Below are positions 21,132 through 33,083 of a DNA stretch of 64,000 nt, one piece after another; within the stretch, counting starts at the first letter, position 1; each line of letters starts with the position of its first letter. The stretch spans positions 3,725 through 67,724 of the forward strand of contig KQ965736.1 of NCBI GenBank assembly GCA_001574975.1, in the 5' to 3' direction. This DNA comes from Gonapodya prolifera JEL478 (Eukaryota; Monoblepharomycota; Monoblepharidomycetes; Monoblepharidales; Gonapodyaceae). A program made the translations under genes and the position numbers. The notes beneath the pieces were generated by a model. That model searched no databases and was not told the origin of the DNA. It saw nothing but the letters and a program-made list of their open reading frames with translations.

Positions 21132-23305
21132 ATGCAGACGAGCGGCACGATCACGATGGAGCGGAGTCACGGGGTCGCAGAAGACGAGCGCAAGACGGCA
21201 CCTGACGTGCGCCCATCGTGGCACAACAGCGTCTCGGGGGCAAGCCTGTTCGCAACGTGGGGATTGCAGAGAGGAGGAGGCGGAGAGAAGGACCAGAGTG
21301 CGGGGACGCTGACTCCCTCGGACAACACGACGGGGCACTCCGCGGCGTTGGAGGACATCTCTTCTCCAGACCGATCCCCGGCACCGACGAGCACCTTGAC
21401 CACCACGCAAACGCAGAGCGCGACGGCCAGTACGCTGGACCGGAGCGAAAGCACATCGTCCGTGACGTCAAGAGCTGGACGTGATTCAGCGCCACGGACA
21501 CGTCAACATGCACGACGCAGCAGAGACGGGACCAGCAGTGGTGGGCGTCGTGTATCCGCACAGAGCGTCATCCTTCTGGACTACGACGATGACGACAGTG
21601 TCGCCTTGCGCGACGTGTTTGGATTCGGGTCCTCTCGGACCACGACGGCAGACAAGACAGGGTCGGGGTCCAGAACTGGGCTCCTGAAGGATGAAGTAGT
21701 GCGTTTTGTGGCTTCATTTTTAGGGGTTAAGATCGCTTGTAACTCGGTTTCCGGTCAGATACCGCGATCGACGCGATGGGCTTTGGTTTCCGGCATGGCT
21801 ATGGCGATACTGCAGACCCTGTTCACCATGATCTTTGCATCAATCACGACGGCCTCCCTTGCAACGCTCGAGCAGATTATCCTCAAGTCTGGAGGCAGCT
21901 TTGCCAACTCTCCCGTGAGCTTCTCCCGTCCCAAATTTCAGCGTTCATCACGGTACAGAAATTCGTGATGACTGATGCTTCCTTTTTCACACGTACAAAC
22001 AGTACGAGTATCTTCCCAGTCTGACGCTTCTCCTCTTTTCGTGCCTCGGCACGTCTCTCTTTTGCTTCTGGATCTACCTGAGTGCCGTGTCAGCAGGGAA
22101 CCAAATTGAATTGTAAGTGAAAACCCATCCTATCGCTCTAACAATCCCACCCCTTCAACTTCCCCAACTCCGGACGTACCAACTCTTCAGGATCGGACAC
22201 GCGATCTTGGTTCTCTTCAGCATGCCCCTATCGGGCCTCCTGACCGCCCAGGCGCTTTCCATCCACTCAGACTACCAAACGTCCTTCCCCAATCTCAACA
22301 TCCACAGTCTGAACGATCGCGTGCGCAACATCGTGATCGCCAATAGCGTCCTCAACGTGGTCGGGGGAGTCGCGTGGGTGCTCGTCGATGTGCGGCTGTA
22401 CTTGCACCTGGGATGGAGAATCTACTGGCGCTACGGCGCAGATCTGAGATCAAAGCGTGGGTTGATCTTTTTGTGGATTACAGTAAAAAATCTCGAAAAT
22501 TTCTTCTGCTTTATCTTTTAACTTTGCTTCGTTTCCGGGCAGTCCGACAATCCTTCGTTCACGTTTTCCACGTCTCGCTCAAGCTCACCTCCCTGGTTCT
22601 TGTCCTTAACGTGTTCTACTTCTCCATCCTGGTCGTCATCAGCGGGAAATTTTTCCTCTACCCAAGCACGGCTGGGATGTATCTGTTCATCTTCGTCACC
22701 GGAGCCGGTGCTGTGTATCTCGTAGGGTCCATTGCAGTGAGTAACTCCGCGGCTTGCGGGTCGCACATGCAATTGCATGCCGACGGGAACTGTGTGAATA
22801 ACACGTATCTCGTATCAATTTCAGGCGACACAGTATTCCCCCGCCTTCATGATCTTCTTCTGTCTCGCGACCTGCGTCGAAATCATCCCGCTCGTGCAAT
22901 GCGCCTATGCGCTTTTGGGCCTCGTCGCCGAGTCGCCAACAACCTTCCAAAACAAGGCGTTGCCATTTGTTCTCATCCCACGTAAGTATTCCTTTCTTTG
23001 TTGTTGCAGTCAAGAATGTCTGTAACCACTCACTGACCCCCGCTCGGATCCAAATCACATCCAATGCCTCCACCTCATCGTGTCCGCACAACGTTTGGAT
23101 CCAAAGAAATCGTCTCCATCATTTTAATGTCTGCCATGGTCGTGATTGGTGGGATCAACACCTACCTGTTCTTCAAATACCCCCTCGCAAGTGAGTCTCA
23201 AGCAGTATTGTGCTCATGATCATCTTAATCTTCACGAAACTCCCTCGAACGCCAACAGGAAGGAAAGAACGGCAGCTCTCCAATGTTGAATGGACACTTG
23301 CATAG
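21132..23305 (+). CDS. Seven-helix-type membrane protein with long disordered N-tail
   Basis: From ATG 21132 (MQTSGTITMERSHG) about 185 residues of Ser/Thr/Arg-rich disordered sequence precede the membrane part. Helices follow exon by exon: WALVSGMAMAILQTLFTMIF, LTLLLFSCLGTSLFCFWIYL, IGHAILVLFSMPLSGLLTA, VIANSVLNVVGGVAWVLV, LTSLVLVLNVFYFSILVVI, MYLFIFVTGAGAVYLVGSI, FMIFFCLATCVEIIPLVQCA and IILMSAMVVIGGINTYLFF. Exon joins close without stops to the end RRKERQLSNVEWTLA. The general plan resembles the preceding gene, and the pair is in tandem. Seven or eight helices and an exposed tail would suit a receptor, but no GPCR signature is visible, so the role stays open. Confidence 0.65.
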
Positions 23306-23613
23306 ATTGAATCGATTTTGTTTTTTCGTCTGAGTACGTATCGTGCAATAATGTATGTAATTCAAATGGAGGGAGTCAAGGAGCACAAGATTTCACGGAC
23401 GTGAGGTGGCAGTCCGCTTTCCATCCACATGGTCGTTGAACGTTATCCCAACTATACGGGTGGGCTGCATCCTGATTCTTTCAGAGTGAGTGATACACGC
23501 ATCCATGCGGCACATAGTGAGCACCACGTCCGCAGCAACCACCCACAGCACCTCGGCATTCGTTGCGATCGTGCTCTTTGTGACTGTTCCCCCGTAAAAT
23601 AGCATTGGGAGCT
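23306..23613. other. Intergenic, nothing recognised
   Basis: About 300 bases separating the membrane-protein gene from the DUF6687-like gene. No coding pattern was found on either strand. Confidence 0.4.
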
Positions 23614-24962
23614 ATGACGAAAACTGCGACATTCGCCTTCGCAGCCTATTCAGAAGCTCTCGCGGCTTCGAAACAGGGACGATCGGTGATTCTCGTTGAT
23701 GTTTCCAATTCCGACCGCGAAACGGTCGCATTCCTGAGTGGGTCCGAGAGATCCAAGAGATTGCATGCATTGACACATTCCAGGGACGTTGGAGCAGTTT
23801 CGACGTACAGGGTGAGGAAGTGTCCGGTTGTCGATTCGCATAAGGCGCGATCAGACACCATTATCCTGGATCGAGGCCGACACCAGTGCTCAAGTTGCCT
23901 TCAACTTTCTCGACGATGAATCGGGACAAGATTTTCTCGGCATTGGGGGGGAGAGCGTCCTGCTCTCGAACGACCACTTCGACCATGACGGCTTGGTGGC
24001 CTTGACAGTGCTCCTTGACCCTGAGTGGGCCATGTGCAAGAGGGAGTTGTTAGTAGACACGGCGATTGCGGGAGACTTCTACAAGTTCCGGAACCGGTAG
24101 GCACAAGTACCCCGTTGACATCTCAACACCACGTCACTCGACCCATTTTAGCACCGCTGCACGGGTTGTTTGGACTATCGAAGCTTTCTGGGGTCGGTTT
24201 AAGGATGTTACATCGCCTCTTCCGCCAGAAACGTTCCAGTACAAGAGTTCCTCGGAGTTCTTTGACAACCTGTACCGAGAGATGATCCCGAGATTCAAGG
24301 ATATTGTGGACGATGTGTCAGCCGGGCGCTTAGAAGAGCTGTGGAGTCCCGGTGAGCGAGCTTACGAGGTGAACAATTTGAAATGCCCAAGGTGTCTGTC
24401 GCAACATTGTTATTTATAAACCCTCGGTTGCGACACCCTTTCTCAGTCGACCCTCTCCGCCATCAACTCTGAAATCATTAAGATCGTGAAATACCCCGAC
24501 CTCTCACTTGCCTTTGTTTACATCGACCCATCATACCCGAGTGAGCCTTCACGATTCGCCATGTACAGCCACATCGCATACCTCAGCAAAGGAGGGGACT
24601 GTCTTTTGGTGTTCATGGAGAAAAAATGCGCTTGGACGGCGAGGTATCGGTGAGCATTCGAATAACTGAAGCAGGTGGAATGATGATACGTCATTAACTG
24701 ATATCCATGCAGATACGAAACGAACGTTGACTACGTCTCATCGCCAGTTCCACCACGGCTTCGCCTCCGTGAAATCAGCGACCTTCTCAACGCCTTTGAA
24801 TCTGCTGGCTCGGACGATGCTGCTGCAATAAATGTGTGGACTGCCGGAGCGCCCAATGACTCACATGGATCAGTGCTACAAAGCAGTGAACGGACAGCAC
24901 TGGGAAGGAATGTTGTGGAGGGTGTCATTGTCGGCTGGTTTGCTCAACAGAAAGGGAGCTAA
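23614..24962 (+). CDS. DUF6687-like protein of unknown function
   Basis: Five exons (23614-23811, 23855-24096, 24152-24368, 24447-24649, 24713-24962) close in frame to 369 residues. Key stretches are TPLSWIEADTSAQVAFNFL, VLLSNDHFDHDGLVALTVLL (a His-Phe-Asp-x-Asp-Gly core), LLVDTAIAGDFYKF and, near the C-terminus, ARYRYETNVDYVSS. This order (strand with Asp-Thr-Ser, H-F-D-x-D-G, then AxAGDF) matches what I remember of DUF6687, which I know mainly from bacterial proteins. The H-F-D-x-D-G cluster looks like a metal or catalytic site. No signal peptide is present. The match is from memory and needs a profile search. If correct, a fungal spliced copy suggests either old retention or transfer followed by intron gain. 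Confidence 0.55.
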
Positions 24963-25131
24963 CTTATTTATTGAGCATTTCCCCCAGCGCATAAATTTAA
25001 GTGGGCAAAACAAAAGAAAGAATCAAAAATGTACTTTCATGATACAACCAAGATGTAACTTTTAAACAAGTGAGGGGTTGAATGGCCACAGCTGTTTCTG
25101 TACGCAAGCAACCTAACCTTTCATTATTGCC

Positions 25132-26969
25132 ATGTCTTCGAACGAAAACCCCCTCGATCCATTCCGCGTCCTCGAAATCTTACGAAAGACTCTTCCCCGC
25201 TCTCAGCCTCTTCGCGAGGGCAATGACGGAGCTACTGCATCGGGATCGGTCACATTGACACCCGACGTCCTCTTCAAGAGCCAAGCCGACGCTGTCTCTG
25301 GCGTCATCCAGGCATGCATGCTCGCTCTCGACTTCAGGCTGGTTGGGTTGGGGGAGGAGGGGCCGGTGGATGAATCGGTGATGGGAGGATCGGATACTGG
25401 TGAGCTCGAGGACCATCAGGAAGGCGGACGCGATAGAAAATAACCCTTCACCACCTAATTTGTAATATTTCATTTCATCTAATTGAATTCTGGCCCTACG
25501 AATGTGTAGTTCGACCTCTTCCTGCTGAATGGAATGCCTCACAAGATGCATATGCTTTTCGATATAAGCACGACCGGTCTGCCTTCACATTCCTGATTAA
25601 AGTACTCAAGATGGCGAGCAAAGTGATGATCAATGGACTCGCGCCCGAAGTGAGTTGTGGTCGGCTTTTAGAGGACACTTGCGTTTGCACCGTGGTGGCG
25701 CCCCCCAACGGAACGTCATCGGAGATATCATGCAAACCAGTTGTCGCTCCTTTACATTTTGCTTGTCTCTCACCTCAATTCGACCGTCCCCACCAGGACA
25801 ACAAACTCCGCACTCTCACCATCACCCTGCCAGACATGATGTCTCCCTTTGGCAAGTACCCTTTCACGACTGCCGACGAAGCTCGAGTGCTTGCTGCGCC
25901 GAATCCACCTTCTAGTCCATACTTTGGACTCTTCAAGTCTTATGACAAAATCCATGACTTAATATCCGGGTTCAAAGTCGACGTCATCGTCAGGATAGCG
26001 CCCAATTTGCAAAAGGAAGGGTATCAAGAGACAGTGAGGTGAGTTGGTGTGAAAAGAAAATCGTTTGAGTCGAAGTGCGAAGGGCTGTAAGAGCTCACCG
26101 AATTTCAACACAGCCAACCTACTCCGACGTCGTCGTCGTCTAGCTCTCGCCCCTCCAGATCGCAGCCTGTCCCGAGGCCTGCGCCTGCGGAACCTTCTCG
26201 TCCGTCACCCTTCTCTCCTCTTGGAGGAATCGGTGGCCCGATGGGACCAGGACGAAGTCCTTTCGCAATCGGAGATCGAGACTTGGACCCTTTCGCTGCC
26301 GCGCCTGGCGTCGTGGGAATCGGACCCCGTTTCGGGGGTGGCATTGGTACTCTCGGTGGTGGATTCGGGGGCGGTGGCGGGATGGGAGATCCCTTTGGCG
26401 GTGGAGGGATGTACGTTGGTCCGTCGCATCCCATGTTCGGCCCGCGCGGTGGAGGGGGAGGAGGATTTGGAGGTGGTGGATGGGGTGGTGGCCTGCCAGC
26501 TGGGCCTGGAGGAGAGCGCCTTCCCCCCGGCGCAGTTCCACCTGGTGCGAGATTTGATCCGATTATGCCAGGTCTTCCTGGTCCTGGTTTTGGGCCGAGA
26601 CCGGGAACCATGGGGCGGGGGACTGGTGGCGGTGGAATACCACCTGGAGGCATTCCAGGATCTTCGGGAATCGAACCCACCCCGCCTGGCTGGGGACCCG
26701 GAAGGCGATTGGGAGGGGATGAAGCTGAACGTCTTAGATCGTGAGTTCTTGAAATGTCACTTAGATTTCACTGCTTTGACTCTTGACTCTCTCATCAGTG
26801 GCGAACCTGATGCAGACATTGATCTTCCTCCTCAAGGGGACATGGACATCCCGCCGCACCAACCACCGAGTGAGAGACCCCCTCCAGGATATGAGGTGAG
26901 CCGTTGCTACTGCCACACTTGACTTCCCTACTTTTAACCGACTTACCTTTGAAGGACATGTTCATGTGA
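25132..26969 (+). CDS. Proteasome inhibitor/regulator PI31-like (PSMF1 family)
   Basis: Six exons (25132-25399, 25510-25649, 25797-26038, 26114-26740, 26799-26895, 26955-26969) give 462 residues. The N-terminal FP domain region reads DAVSGVIQACMLALDFRLVG then PAEWNASQDAYAFRYKH. A long Gly/Pro-rich C-terminal half contains GGGMYVGPSHPMFG and PPGARFDPIMPG, hallmarks of the PI31 C-terminal domain. The last tiny exon adds DMFM, close to the C-terminal motif with which PI31 contacts the 20S core. PI31 regulates proteasome activity and assembly in the cytosol and nucleus. The Gly-rich section is much longer than in animal PI31 (about 270 residues overall), so the linker is expanded. Confidence 0.85.
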
Positions 26970-27219
26970 TAATTCAAGTTTCCTCCATGAGGTGCTCGGA
27001 GTGAGAGTGCGCGATTGGCTGCTGCGTTTGGATTTTGAATGAGATTGTAGCATTTACCACAGAGAGTTCTTGCTTGTAATCAATTGTTGAAAATAAACAA
27101 AGCCGGGTTTGACTGAGCATCTCCACTCTTCTTATTTGGTCTTTCCTAATGCTTCTCGTGTTCATTTGCTCCGGCTATCCTCGAAACTGTGGTCGTTGTC
27201 TCAAGATCATTCTCTGATC

Positions 27220-28054
27220 ATGGCTCAACGTATCATGTTTTCTCTGCTGGCTGCGATTGGAATCGTTGCTGTCTCCGGATGGGTCATCTTTCAGGCCCCT
27301 CCGCCATCCTCTGACCAACAAAACGCACTGGTATCTTATGAGTACGTCAACGGAACACTCTCGCGAGAAAACCTCCAAAATGATCGGGTTCTGGTCGAAC
27401 TGTTCACAATGAGCATGTGCCCGGATGCCTTCGCCTGCATCGAGACCTTCAAGTCCGTGTGTGAGTTTCCAATTTACGATTCCTCCCACTTCTTGCATTG
27501 ACTGTTACAAAGTGAAACAGGTTGACCCTATCACCAAAATGTCCATTCACTACGTCGGGGAAGTGCTCCCAACGAAAATAGTGTGCCGGCATGGGGAACT
27601 CGAATGCTTCAACAACGCTGTTCAACTTTGCGTCCGCCACGTGTACAACGAGCAGTCAGCCGGGACAAACCTCTCTCCGAACGGATGGTTCAACTTTGTT
27701 ACCTGCATATCGGACTGGGACTCACTTTTGAATGTTCAGAAGCCTGAGGGACCCGGCATCGTGGAGAACTGCGTTCGCAAAACGGGCATCGCTGATTTCA
27801 AGGGCGCCACCGAGGAAATATTCAAGTGCAGCGAAGGGGCGGAAGGGCACGCACTGCTTGAAGGATCTGTGCGAACCACCATATCCCGTGGTGTCACCAA
27901 ATCCTGCACCGTCCATGTCAACAGAAAGCAACGATGTATCTTTGATGGAGGGAGGATGTACCAATGCAGCCCCGACAGTGAGCCCGCGTCGTTCGTTCGG
28001 ACGATCTGTCAGGAGTGGGGTGGGAGCTCGGAGATTTGTCATAAGACGAACTGA
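27220..28054 (+). CDS. GILT-type thiol reductase
   Basis: Two exons (27220-27460 and 27513-28054) give 260 residues. A signal/anchor segment MFSLLAAIGIVAVSGWVIF opens the protein. The family's core follows: VLVELFTMSMCPDAFACIE and, after the intron, the diagnostic CRHGELECFNNAVQLC (CQHGxxECxxN motif). Further cysteines (FVTCISDW, ENCVRKTG, FKCSEG) fit disulfides in the mature enzyme. The active-site region is C-x5-C rather than the C-x2-C of animal GILT, a form I recall from fungal members. Such enzymes reduce disulfides in acidic or secretory compartments. It converges with the polymerase gene; the two stops are 62 bases apart. Confidence 0.82.
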
Positions 28055-28116
28055 ATTTCAACACAAAAGTCACTAATTGGTGAGAAAATTGTAAATATAC
28101 ATATAGCACAATGGTA

Positions 28117-31100
28117 TCATGTTGTTTGGTACTCGATCTGCCATTCTCGAGCACTCTCCAGCCGTTCCACCTCTTCGTTCAACCTTTCCCGCTCTTGGTT
28201 CGCTCGCAATCTCCGATAATAGTAGGTGCAGTCGCCATTGATGCACAAAACGTCCCGCATGAAGGAGCCTTGACACTGCCTGCATTGGTGCTGAACGCGG
28301 GCTTGCTCGATGTCGATTTCCGATTGTTCCTCCAGCTTTGCAGCAAACGTGGTCGTTAATTCCTCCACATGGTTGTCGCACACGCATCGACCCGCAGCTA
28401 TCCTAGCCCGACACACCATGCACGACGCGGTTTCGCTTGACTTGCCGAAAAAGCTGGTGATTGCACCCGGCTTTGGCTTCACCGTGGTTGAAACGCGCGT
28501 CCGTGTGATGTTGGTGTGCGCTCCGTTGAACAGGTTGGTCACTTCAGATGGGGGAATGATGAGCTCGAAAATTCGCTTCAATTGATTTTCCAGCTGGTGC
28601 CGAAGATCTGCATCAAAATAAGCCACAATTCACAGAGGTGTAATCGATAATGCGAACCCGACCCTCGACTCACAATACTGATAATCTAGCGATACCCCAT
28701 TTTGTACTGCGAAAATGGGATCCTCGCTCTTTTCATGTCCCTTGGCTCCAACAGCCGCTTGGACAAACACGTAAGAAATCCGTTCCCCGTCCTCGAACGA
28801 CCTCCACGGCTCGCGTTTCCGCATACGTTCCGCGAGTTCCACGTGAGCTTGCTTTGATTTATAGCTTTCCGCCTCGGTACCAAGCCAGAAGCCTTTTGTG
28901 ATTATGAACTACGATGGGACGTGAATACGAGCATTAAGGACGTGAGCATTGGTTGGACAGACCTCGCTCATGTCGTATCTTCCTTCCAACATTTTTCGAA
29001 TGGTATCCTTGACGTAGCCTTTGGACTTTTCAATAAGTTCATATCTCTCCCTGTCAGAAATTCGTTGCGTGGGTGGGAGCAACATCTCGAAGACATTTGT
29101 CATCATTTTTGCAAGCAATGGACAAGAATCTCTCCGTTGTGATTCAACGCCCTGTCAATTTATGCTGGTCAACCGTGACTACTCTCAAAAACGACTGACC
29201 AATACCTTGGCATCCACGCCTGCTGGTTGAGCATATGAATTCCATTCTCTTCCCGCGTACCTCTTACGGTTCAGCATGATGAATGGAAAGTACACCTTTT
29301 GGAACTCGAGTGCAATTGGTTGTTCAAATAACGTTGTGATATGGTCGGAAATCTTCTTTGACATCCGTATTGCATCGCCAACAGAGGAGTCCGGAAACTT
29401 CACAAATACTGAGTCGGTGTCACCGTAAATGACACGCGCATCCGTATCAAATCCTTCCGTTTTGCGGAACTTGAGCTCAATCTCCTGTTTAGTACGCTCC
29501 AGCATCTCGGCTATTGCAAGAAGTCCCGTTTGAGTCATCCTCAACCTGACGTAGCAAAAGTAAGTACTCACCGCCAAAGAGAATAGTGGATTCTGCAATG
29601 GGTAAGCACTGGAGCTTTGAGTCTTTCGCTCCAGTGAAGCCATAAATCGCATTTGCGCAAACTTTCAGGGCAGTTTGTCGACCTGGGTCATCCAATGATA
29701 AGGTCTAGAAATAGCACCAAGACATCCAAAATCCTAATCACCGTTCAGAACAATTTTCATAGCGGCATCACTCGTCTCAGCCATCTGTTTTTTAACTTTC
29801 CTGTCAGGATTTTCCGATTGTCAGACTCGCAAATTCCTTTCATAACATTCGCAACTCTCACGCACTTTCTTTCCGCCAAAAATGCTTCCAAAATCTCAGG
29901 CACAATGCCCTTCTTGACATTCGATTTGACAAAATAACACTCCTGAGGACCCTTTCCCGGTTCCCACTCGTCACTGTGCAAAAGGTGACGATCCTCAGGC
30001 TTGAGCAATGTGTCGTATGAAAGGTTGTGGGCAATTATGATCGACGGGTCTGCCAACACGTTGGAATGAGGAAGACGGTGACCCGCAAAAATAAATAGGT
30101 ACCCACAAAGTGAGCGAAAATCCAGAACTGCGCATGGTTCGGTTGTGTTTAAGCCTGTCTCGGGCATGCTAGAGATGGAGGGAAATGCAGTTGGAGCACC
30201 ACACCACTGAGCAAACAAGCAAAACATACGACTCACTAGTTGAGTGGACCCTCTGTCATTCCGCTATCATTGCGATCCTTCGAGGTAGGAATGACAACAT
30301 CCTTTTCTCGACAATATCGGCAGAGCTGGCTCCAAAATCTGGGCATTTGCCCTCGCTAATGACAACGATTAGAACAACATCACGAAATTGGAAATCGTAC
30401 TCACTTGAAAGCATTCCGCAATATTCAGCCCGGTAACCCTTGCCATCTCCACATAGCCCACCAAATGAGCCCCCTTCCTTCCCACGTCAACCGCCAAAGC
30501 ACCTTCCCGCGCCACGTATTTCAGAAATCTACCCCTTTCCCTCTCACCATTGCGGAACAGCTGTGTAAGCTGTCGCTCCGTGAGTGTCTCTTTTGTTCTG
30601 CCCAGGTAGGTTTGTACCACCTCAGCGAAAGAATACGATCGAAGTCGTTCATCTCTCTCAACGATTTGACGTAAATCAAGAATGAGACGACCAGGTACTG
30701 CGACTTCAGCGAAAGCGCGATTATTCGTGCCTTTCGGAGGGGAGGGGAGCGGTGTTAATGACTTCCTTTTTAACACCTGAAAATTGAACCCTTACCTGCC
30801 ATTCTTCGTTGCGCTCTCACCCAGTTGGCACCATATATTTGATGCCGACCAACCTTAATCTCTAAAGCAGCCAGCCTACCCAGTTTGCTCCAACCTCCGA
30901 CTCCGAGCTTCTTTGCTCTCGCAACGACGGTGACAATTTCTTCCGCTGCATCCCATCCCCCCAAAATGTCTGGGTCATAAGCAATAATAGCGTCCCTCAA
31001 GCCGTTCAACATCGCACTTTCACTTGAGTATTCCATCACGTTGTAGGAACGTGCAGCACTTGTGCCTTCGTGTCGTGGCAGGTCCGTCGCCTTGAGCGCA

Positions 31101-33001
31101 GAGTCCGACGACTCTCCCCGGTGGGTGAACACGACAGAGAAATCTGACGCAGGTTGCGCAGATGGAGCATCAGTGTGCTGGGTTGTGAAGACGAGTGAAA
31201 CAGCGCCAATAGCCTTTGAGAGACCATTTGAGCCAGTAGATGCTGGGAGCTGAATATTTGAGGTCGGGCGTCGTTGATTCGGATTCGCGCCTACGGAAGA
31301 GTGGCCGTTTCCTGGCCTCGAGCCAGGCGTTGGTGAAGGCGGGGAAGCAGCTCGCTTTCTTCCAACGGTGGCAGTTGCTTTGACCTTCTTTGGTGCTCCA
31401 GGTGGAGCGCCTACCATTGCGCGGGCACGATCGGAATTTGGAGGTGTACGCAAAGGATCCCGCGAGGATGCCAATGTAGCCCCCAAAATAGGTTTTATAT
31501 CCGCCGTTCCAACCTTCCCGTCAGAGCTGTCTGATTGATTCTCCATCTCCTCCAAAATCTCGGACACGGAAATGGCGCACATTCTCCACCCCACCATCCC
31601 ACCCCAACGTCCCCCTTGTTCCTCCGCTGTTCGAGCTTTGATGGAGCTCCAGTGTATAGCAGCAGATACTGAGCATCGACTCCAGATTCCAGAGAGCAGG
31701 CGGTAGGAGCCCCGGGGGAGGGTGCAGAAACTTCCCCCAGAAAGCCGAGTAGCGACCAGAAAACGAAGAACAGGGGAGATGTTGGACTCATAGACCGTCT
31801 TTAGGAACACGTAACACGGGAAGATTGTGAAAGTTGTTAGCTCAGATACTTATCTGGTAAAATTCAACAACTAACTTACAGCGTCATACAACTTCGAGTG
31901 GCTCCATAAGTCGCGGAAGGCATCCGAAGCTACCCTTTCTCCCTCACCGTCGCAAGATTCAAGTGCCCGCGAAGCCTTTGCAACATCCGGGTGCCGATGA
32001 AACTCGACTCTCAAGAAATTGTCATACTTATCGCCGGCCCCTGGACGGTAATACATCAAGGGTTTCCGTTTGCAAAGTTCGACCTTGCGTGGCTGAACTC
32101 CAGATGCGGTGCGCAGTGAGTTTGTAAACGTGGATATGTCGGCTTGCGTGAACGTGGGAGAAACGGGGAAGAATATGTGGGGGTAGAAACCTTCGACCCA
32201 TAGGCAAACGCTGTGCCCCTCCGGTGTGCACCCCACGATTCTAATTGAAGGAGCGGCGTCCTTAAGTGGGGGAAGAACTCCAATTCTGCTGTCTCTGGAC
32301 GCATCTTCACATTCGAGCACTTGCAGATGTAGGTCGTCCACGGTAGGGACAATTGTACACACCGGTCGTGCAAGTGATGGCAAAAGCGACTCCAGCAAAA
32401 TCGCACCGGGAATAGGGATCGGCGTCGTCCTTTCTGGATCAGAGAAGTCTGGAACTCTGACAGGGCTCAAATCCGAGCTTCCCTCCTCGCTACTTTTCAA
32501 GTCGCTGTCCTCTTCAATTTCATCCGCGAAGAGTTCGTCAGAGCGCCAAGTGCTCTTTCCCTTCCCCTCTTCTGCTGAATCGTCATCCTCCTCACTGCTT
32601 ACGACTACGTCGCTGCCATTGAACGCCTTTTCCGCGTCATCCCACTCAGATTTATTATTCTCTGCTACTTCCCTGACTCCAGAAAGAGCATTCCGCAGTA
32701 CGTTAGTGATTGAGCTCCCAACATCCGACGAGCTCCCCCAATCGCCCTCCCCTATCTTTCGCCGCTTTGCCAGTGGGGCAATTGCCGAAGTTCCAATCGC
32801 CGGTTTTCTTGGCGACGACGCTTGTAAATCCGTCGTCGTTGGAGCAGTGGAAGCAGTGGAAGAGATGGACTTTTTCCGCCAGTAGTTAGCGAACGGGTTG
32901 TCGCCGCCCTTCGGTGGTTGTTTGCGTCCACCACGCATGGATGGGTTTGAATTGCTGAAGGAGCGCGGAAACTGCGATGAAATGGGGTTGTATGTGGTCA
33001 A
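28117..33001 (-). CDS. B-family DNA polymerase, Pol delta-like, with degenerate exonuclease domain
   Basis: Twelve exons (33001-31880, 31798-30796, 30730-30405, 30355-30237, 30168-30107, 30049-29866, 29800-29742, 29682-29572, 29510-29206, 29151-28963, 28908-28674, 28607-28117) close in frame to 1401 residues. Features by residue: disordered N-tail; Pol delta-type N-terminal fold from ~250 (IRIVGCTPEGHSV); YESNISPVLRF at ~376; EMARVTG; motif A DFRSLYPSI (~873, split by an intron); motif B KVCANAIYGFTGA (~965); motif C YGDTDSV (~1024); KQAHVELAERMRKR; PIP-like AITSFF; CysA CMVC...CVC (28422-28375); CysB CRQCQGS...DVLC...DC (28284-28228), the Fe-S site in Pol delta. The catalytic aspartates are intact. 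Exo I, II and III motifs are missing or changed, and a ~110-residue Ser/Pro-rich insert follows Exo I. The polymerase motifs argue for POL3/POLD1 or a paralogue, not REV3. Confidence 0.88.
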
Positions 33002-33083
33002 CTTCTTTTAGGCTTCGCATTTCACTTTCCAAACATTCTCAGTTTACAATACACAGTTTGTAGCCAAGTAGAGCCATTTTAAT

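Noticed and set aside
26105-26680. Pro/Gly-rich open frame on the minus strand
   Set aside because: Exact antisense of the Gly-rich half of PI31; the plus-strand frame joins properly with conserved PI31 motifs.
28117-33001. Identification of the polymerase as Pol zeta (REV3)
   Set aside because: The dead exonuclease suggested REV3, but EMARVTG, YGFTGA, IIIAHNLSYDTLL, RRDSCPLLAKM and KQAHVELAERMRKR are Pol delta features.
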